Source: Streptomyces sp. 840.1
Lineage (GTDB): Bacteria > Actinomycetota > Actinomycetes > Streptomycetales > Streptomycetaceae
DNA: 64,000 nucleotides
Assembly (NCBI RefSeq): GCF_003751445.1
Contig: NZ_RJUU01000003.1
Span: 682,001-746,000, forward strand
Reading direction: 5' to 3'
This document shows positions 61,961-64,000 of this stretch, piece after piece; position 1 is the stretch's first letter, and the number at the start of each line of letters is the position of its first letter. Under the pieces are notes generated by a model. It searched no databases. It saw nothing but the letters and a program-made list of their open reading frames with translations, and had not been told where the DNA came from. Made by a program: the position numbers and the translations under genes.

Positions 61961-62746
61961 CTACTTGCCGGTCTCCCGCTCGTACGCCTTCAGGACCTCT
62001 TCGGTCGGACCGTCCATCAGCAGCTCGCCCTTCTCCAGCCACAGCACCCGGTCGCAGGTGTCCCTGATCGACTTGTTGCTGTGACTGACGAGGAAGACGG
62101 TGCCGGCCTCCTTGCGGAGCTCCCGGATGCGCGCCTCGGAACGGATCTGGAACTTCCGGTCACCGGTCGCCAGCGCCTCGTCGATCATGAGGACGTCGTG
62201 GTTCTTGGCGGCCGCGATCGAGAACCGGAGCCGGGCCGCCATGCCCGAGGAGTACGTCCGCATCGGCAGGGTGATGAAGTCGCCCTTCTCGTTGATGCCG
62301 GAGAAGTCGACGATGTCCTGGTACCGCTCCCGGATCTCCTCACGGCTCATCCCCATGGCGAGTCCGCCGAGGACGACGTTGCGCTCGCCGGTCAGATCGC
62401 TCATCAGGGCCGCGTTCACCCCGAGCAGCGAGGGCTGGCCGTCGGTGTAGACCTTGCCCCGCTCGGTCGGGAGCAGCCCCGCGATGGCCCGCAGCAAGGT
62501 CGATTTCCCGGAGCCGTTGGTCCCGATGAGACCGATCGCCTCGCCCCGGTAGGAGGTGAAGGACACGCCGCGCACGGCGTGCACCTTGCGGATCCCGCGC
62601 TCCTCGCCCTTGCCGCGGCGCAGTATCCGGCTCAGTGCCGCGGTGGCGCCGCCCTTGCCACCGCCGCCGCCGTTGACGCGGTACACGATGTGCACGTCGT
62701 CGGCGATCACGGTGGGGACGCGCCCCCCGGTGTTGTCCTCAGCCAC
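61961..62746 (-). CDS. Polysaccharide/teichoic-acid ABC exporter ATP-binding protein (TagH/KpsT type)
   Basis: This 261-residue ATPase has Walker A GLIGTNGSGKSTLLRAIAG near 78, the signature YSSGMAARLRFSIA and Walker B VLMIDEALATGD, then the H-loop SHSNKSI. It lacks the long C-terminal carbohydrate-binding domain of O-antigen ATPases, as in TagH/capsule systems. An odd NGGGGGKGGAT insert sits near residue 25. GTG start overlaps the permease stop by eight bases. Together they export a cell-wall glycopolymer. A glycosyltransferase lies upstream. Confidence 0.92.
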   Translation of the reverse strand: MAEDNTGGRVPTVIADDVHIVYRVNGGGGGKGGATAALSRILRRGKGEERGIRKVHAVRGVSFTSYRGEAIGLIGTNGSGKSTLLRAIAGLLPTERGKVYTDGQPSLLGVNAALMSDLTGERNVVLGGLAMGMSREEIRERYQDIVDFSGINEKGDFITLPMRTYSSGMAARLRFSIAAAKNHDVLMIDEALATGDRKFQIRSEARIRELRKEAGTVFLVSHSNKSIRDTCDRVLWLEKGELLMDGPTEEVLKAYERETGK

Positions 62747-63668
62747 GGCCGTACCGTTCCTCTGCCTTCCAGAAGTACACGAATCCCGCGACGCCCACCA
62801 GGAGCGCCCAGGCGAGCCCGACCAGCCAGACGTGCGACGGCAGGTTCTCGGAGCCGTAGCCGTCGATCATCGCGAACCGGACCAGGTCCATGTAGATGGC
62901 CGCGGGGTTGTACTGCAGCACATCAGCGATCCAGGACGGCTTGTCCGCGAGCATCACCGGGATGGAGAACATGACGCCCGACGCGTACATCCAGGTTCGC
63001 ATGATGAACGGCATCAGCTGTGCCAGGTCGGGGGTCTTGGCACCGAGCCTCGCCATGATCAGCGCGAGGCCGGTGTTGAAGAAGAACTGCATCACCAGGG
63101 CGGGAACCACCAGCAGCCACGAGAGCCGCGGGTAGCTGCCGAAGCCGACGGTCACCGCGACCAGCACGATCATCGAGTACAGCAGCTGCTGGAGCTGCTG
63201 CAGCGAGAACGAGATGGGCAGCGAGGCACGGGGGAAGTGCAGCGCGCGGACCAGACCGAGGTTGCCGGCGATGGCCCGGACGCCCGCCATCACGGAGCTC
63301 TGGGTGAAGGTGAAGACGAAGACACCGGTCACCAGGAACGGGATGAAGACATCCTGCGGAATGCCCCTCTTGGTGCCGAGGATCAGGCCGAAGATGATGA
63401 AGTAGACCGCGGCGTTCAGAAGCGGGGTGGCCACCTGCCACAGCTGGCCGAGCTTGGCCTGGCTGTACTGAGCGGTCAGCTTCGCCCGGGAGAACGCCAT
63501 GATGAAGTGGCGTCGCCCGCGGAGCTGGCGCATGTACTCGAAGAGCCCCGGCCGGGCTCCGCTCACCGTCAGACCGTACTTCGCGGCCAGCTCGGCCGAG
63601 CTCAGGCCGTCGTCTGCCGATGGCGGGGTGCTCAGCGCGACCGCACCATCATGGGTTGTGTCACTCAC
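62739..63668 (-). CDS. ABC-2 type exporter permease (TagG type)
   Basis: This 309-residue membrane subunit has an ABC-2 fold: an N-terminal amphipathic region (RGRRHFIMAFSRAKLTAQYS), then about six helices (QVATPLLNAAVYFIIFGLIL, VFIPFLVTGVFVFTFTQSSV, LYSMIVLVAVTVGFG, LVVPALVMQFFFNTGLALIM). It pairs with the ATPase that follows. The reading starts at ATG 63668; the 40-residue N-tail is polar. The transported polymer is not evident. Confidence 0.92.
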   Translation of the reverse strand: MSDTTHDGAVALSTPPSADDGLSSAELAAKYGLTVSGARPGLFEYMRQLRGRRHFIMAFSRAKLTAQYSQAKLGQLWQVATPLLNAAVYFIIFGLILGTKRGIPQDVFIPFLVTGVFVFTFTQSSVMAGVRAIAGNLGLVRALHFPRASLPISFSLQQLQQLLYSMIVLVAVTVGFGSYPRLSWLLVVPALVMQFFFNTGLALIMARLGAKTPDLAQLMPFIMRTWMYASGVMFSIPVMLADKPSWIADVLQYNPAAIYMDLVRFAMIDGYGSENLPSHVWLVGLAWALLVGVAGFVYFWKAEERYGRG

Positions 63669-63774
63669 CAGATAAGACTCTCGTATTCAAAATGCGCAGC
63701 CAGTCGCGGGCGCGGCTCAGGGCGGACAGGTCCCGAATAGAAAAATACGCCTCATGTTCCCAGAGGCGAGCCTC

Positions 63775-64000
63775 TCAGATGACCGGAGGGCGGCCTAGTC
63801 GCGTCAGCCGCCACACCGTACGCCACTTCATGGGGCGTCGCGGTCCGCAGGGCTTCGACCAGCCCTCCCGGAATCCGCCGAACCAGGCCTTGAGCGCCGG
63901 TCCCGACGGCTTGCGGAGCAGCGTCAGCAGCAGCCACACCCCGAGGTACACGGGGACCAGGGGCGCGGGCAGGTTGCGGCGGGCCAGCCAGACCCGGTTG
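63775..64000 (-). CDS. Probable glycosyltransferase family 2, C-terminal part (window edge)
   Basis: The leftward reading from the window edge gives NRVWLARRNLPAPLVPVYLG, VWLLLTLLRKPSGPALKAWF, GGFREGWSKPCGPRRPMKWR and ends RTVWRLTRLGRPPVI. This is the tail of membrane-associated GT2 enzymes that follows the catalytic domain, with a hydrophobic turn and a basic end. Only about 75 residues are present. Next to the exporter genes it fits a role in the same cell-surface polymer; the call rests on the C-terminal pattern only. Confidence 0.7.
   Translation of the reverse strand, partial: NRVWLARRNLPAPLVPVYLGVWLLLTLLRKPSGPALKAWFGGFREGWSKPCGPRRPMKWRTVWRLTRLGRPPVI

Overview
The window is very GC-rich, with strong third-position G/C bias, many ATGA/GTGA stop-start overlaps, Tat-type secretion signals, a conservon, a hopanoid cluster and an RheA-type hsp18 operator. 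It is a Streptomyces (or close relative) chromosomal segment. Everything here was read by eye; no database search was run, so family names rest on recognised motifs and gene order.

Layout. 0-2 kb: stress genes, with two DUF2267 proteins, a small heat-shock protein, and a divergent RheA-like regulator with its operator between them. 2-2.9 kb: a decayed stretch with an integrase C-terminal remnant beside tRNA-Pro(GGG), which looks like the scar of an integrative element. 3-6.6 kb: a split transketolase behind a MerR/SoxR-like promoter, an NAD-dependent epimerase and a divergent TetR gene with two tandem operators. 6.6-22.5 kb: a glycan/glycoprotein-use locus with a sugar ABC importer (two permeases, lipoprotein), a secreted M1 peptidase and beta-helix protein coupled to it, a 2-hydroxyacid dehydrogenase, a LacI regulator, a secreted M60-like peptidase, a PL8 lyase and a DUF2264 protein. 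A 10-bp operator-like word occurs at both promoter regions.

22.5-26.6 kb: a conservon (kinase-like CvnA, roadblock CvnB, DUF742 CvnC, GTPase CvnD) plus a coupled GAF gene. 27-36 kb: secreted esterase and C39-type protein, ArsR-like regulator, methyltransferase/XRE-cupin pair, metallo-beta-lactamase-fold hydrolase, F420/FMN oxidoreductase, Leu/Phe/Val dehydrogenase and a TetR regulator. 35.7-43.5 kb: the most intriguing accessory block, a tightly packed STM4015-STM4015-STM4014-STM4013-STM4012-STM4011 cluster (leucine-rich proteins, ATP-grasp-like, alkaline-phosphatase-fold hydrolase, HemN-like radical SAM, second radical SAM), with a DUF6745 gene and a small histidine-motif protein divergent from it. 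Its function is unknown.

43.6-49.6 kb: a membrane-anchored tripeptidyl-peptidase-like hydrolase, SGNH hydrolase, LysM-M23 cell-wall hydrolase behind a c-di-AMP (ydaO) riboswitch, a tyrosine phosphatase, and an XRE-cupin/DUF6126 pair with duplicated operators. 49.7-61.5 kb: the hopanoid operon hpnC-hpnD-(tiny ORF)-hpnE-prenyl synthase-shc-hpnG-hpnH-(ispG relic)-dxs-aminotransferase, nearly all overlapping and read leftward. Deoxyxylulose phosphate made by Dxs feeds isoprenoid precursors; the prenyl synthase and HpnCDE make squalene, Shc cyclises it, HpnH/HpnG attach the ribose-derived side chain and the aminotransferase probably aminates it. 61.9-64 kb: a polysaccharide/teichoic-acid type ABC exporter and the end of a probable glycosyltransferase.
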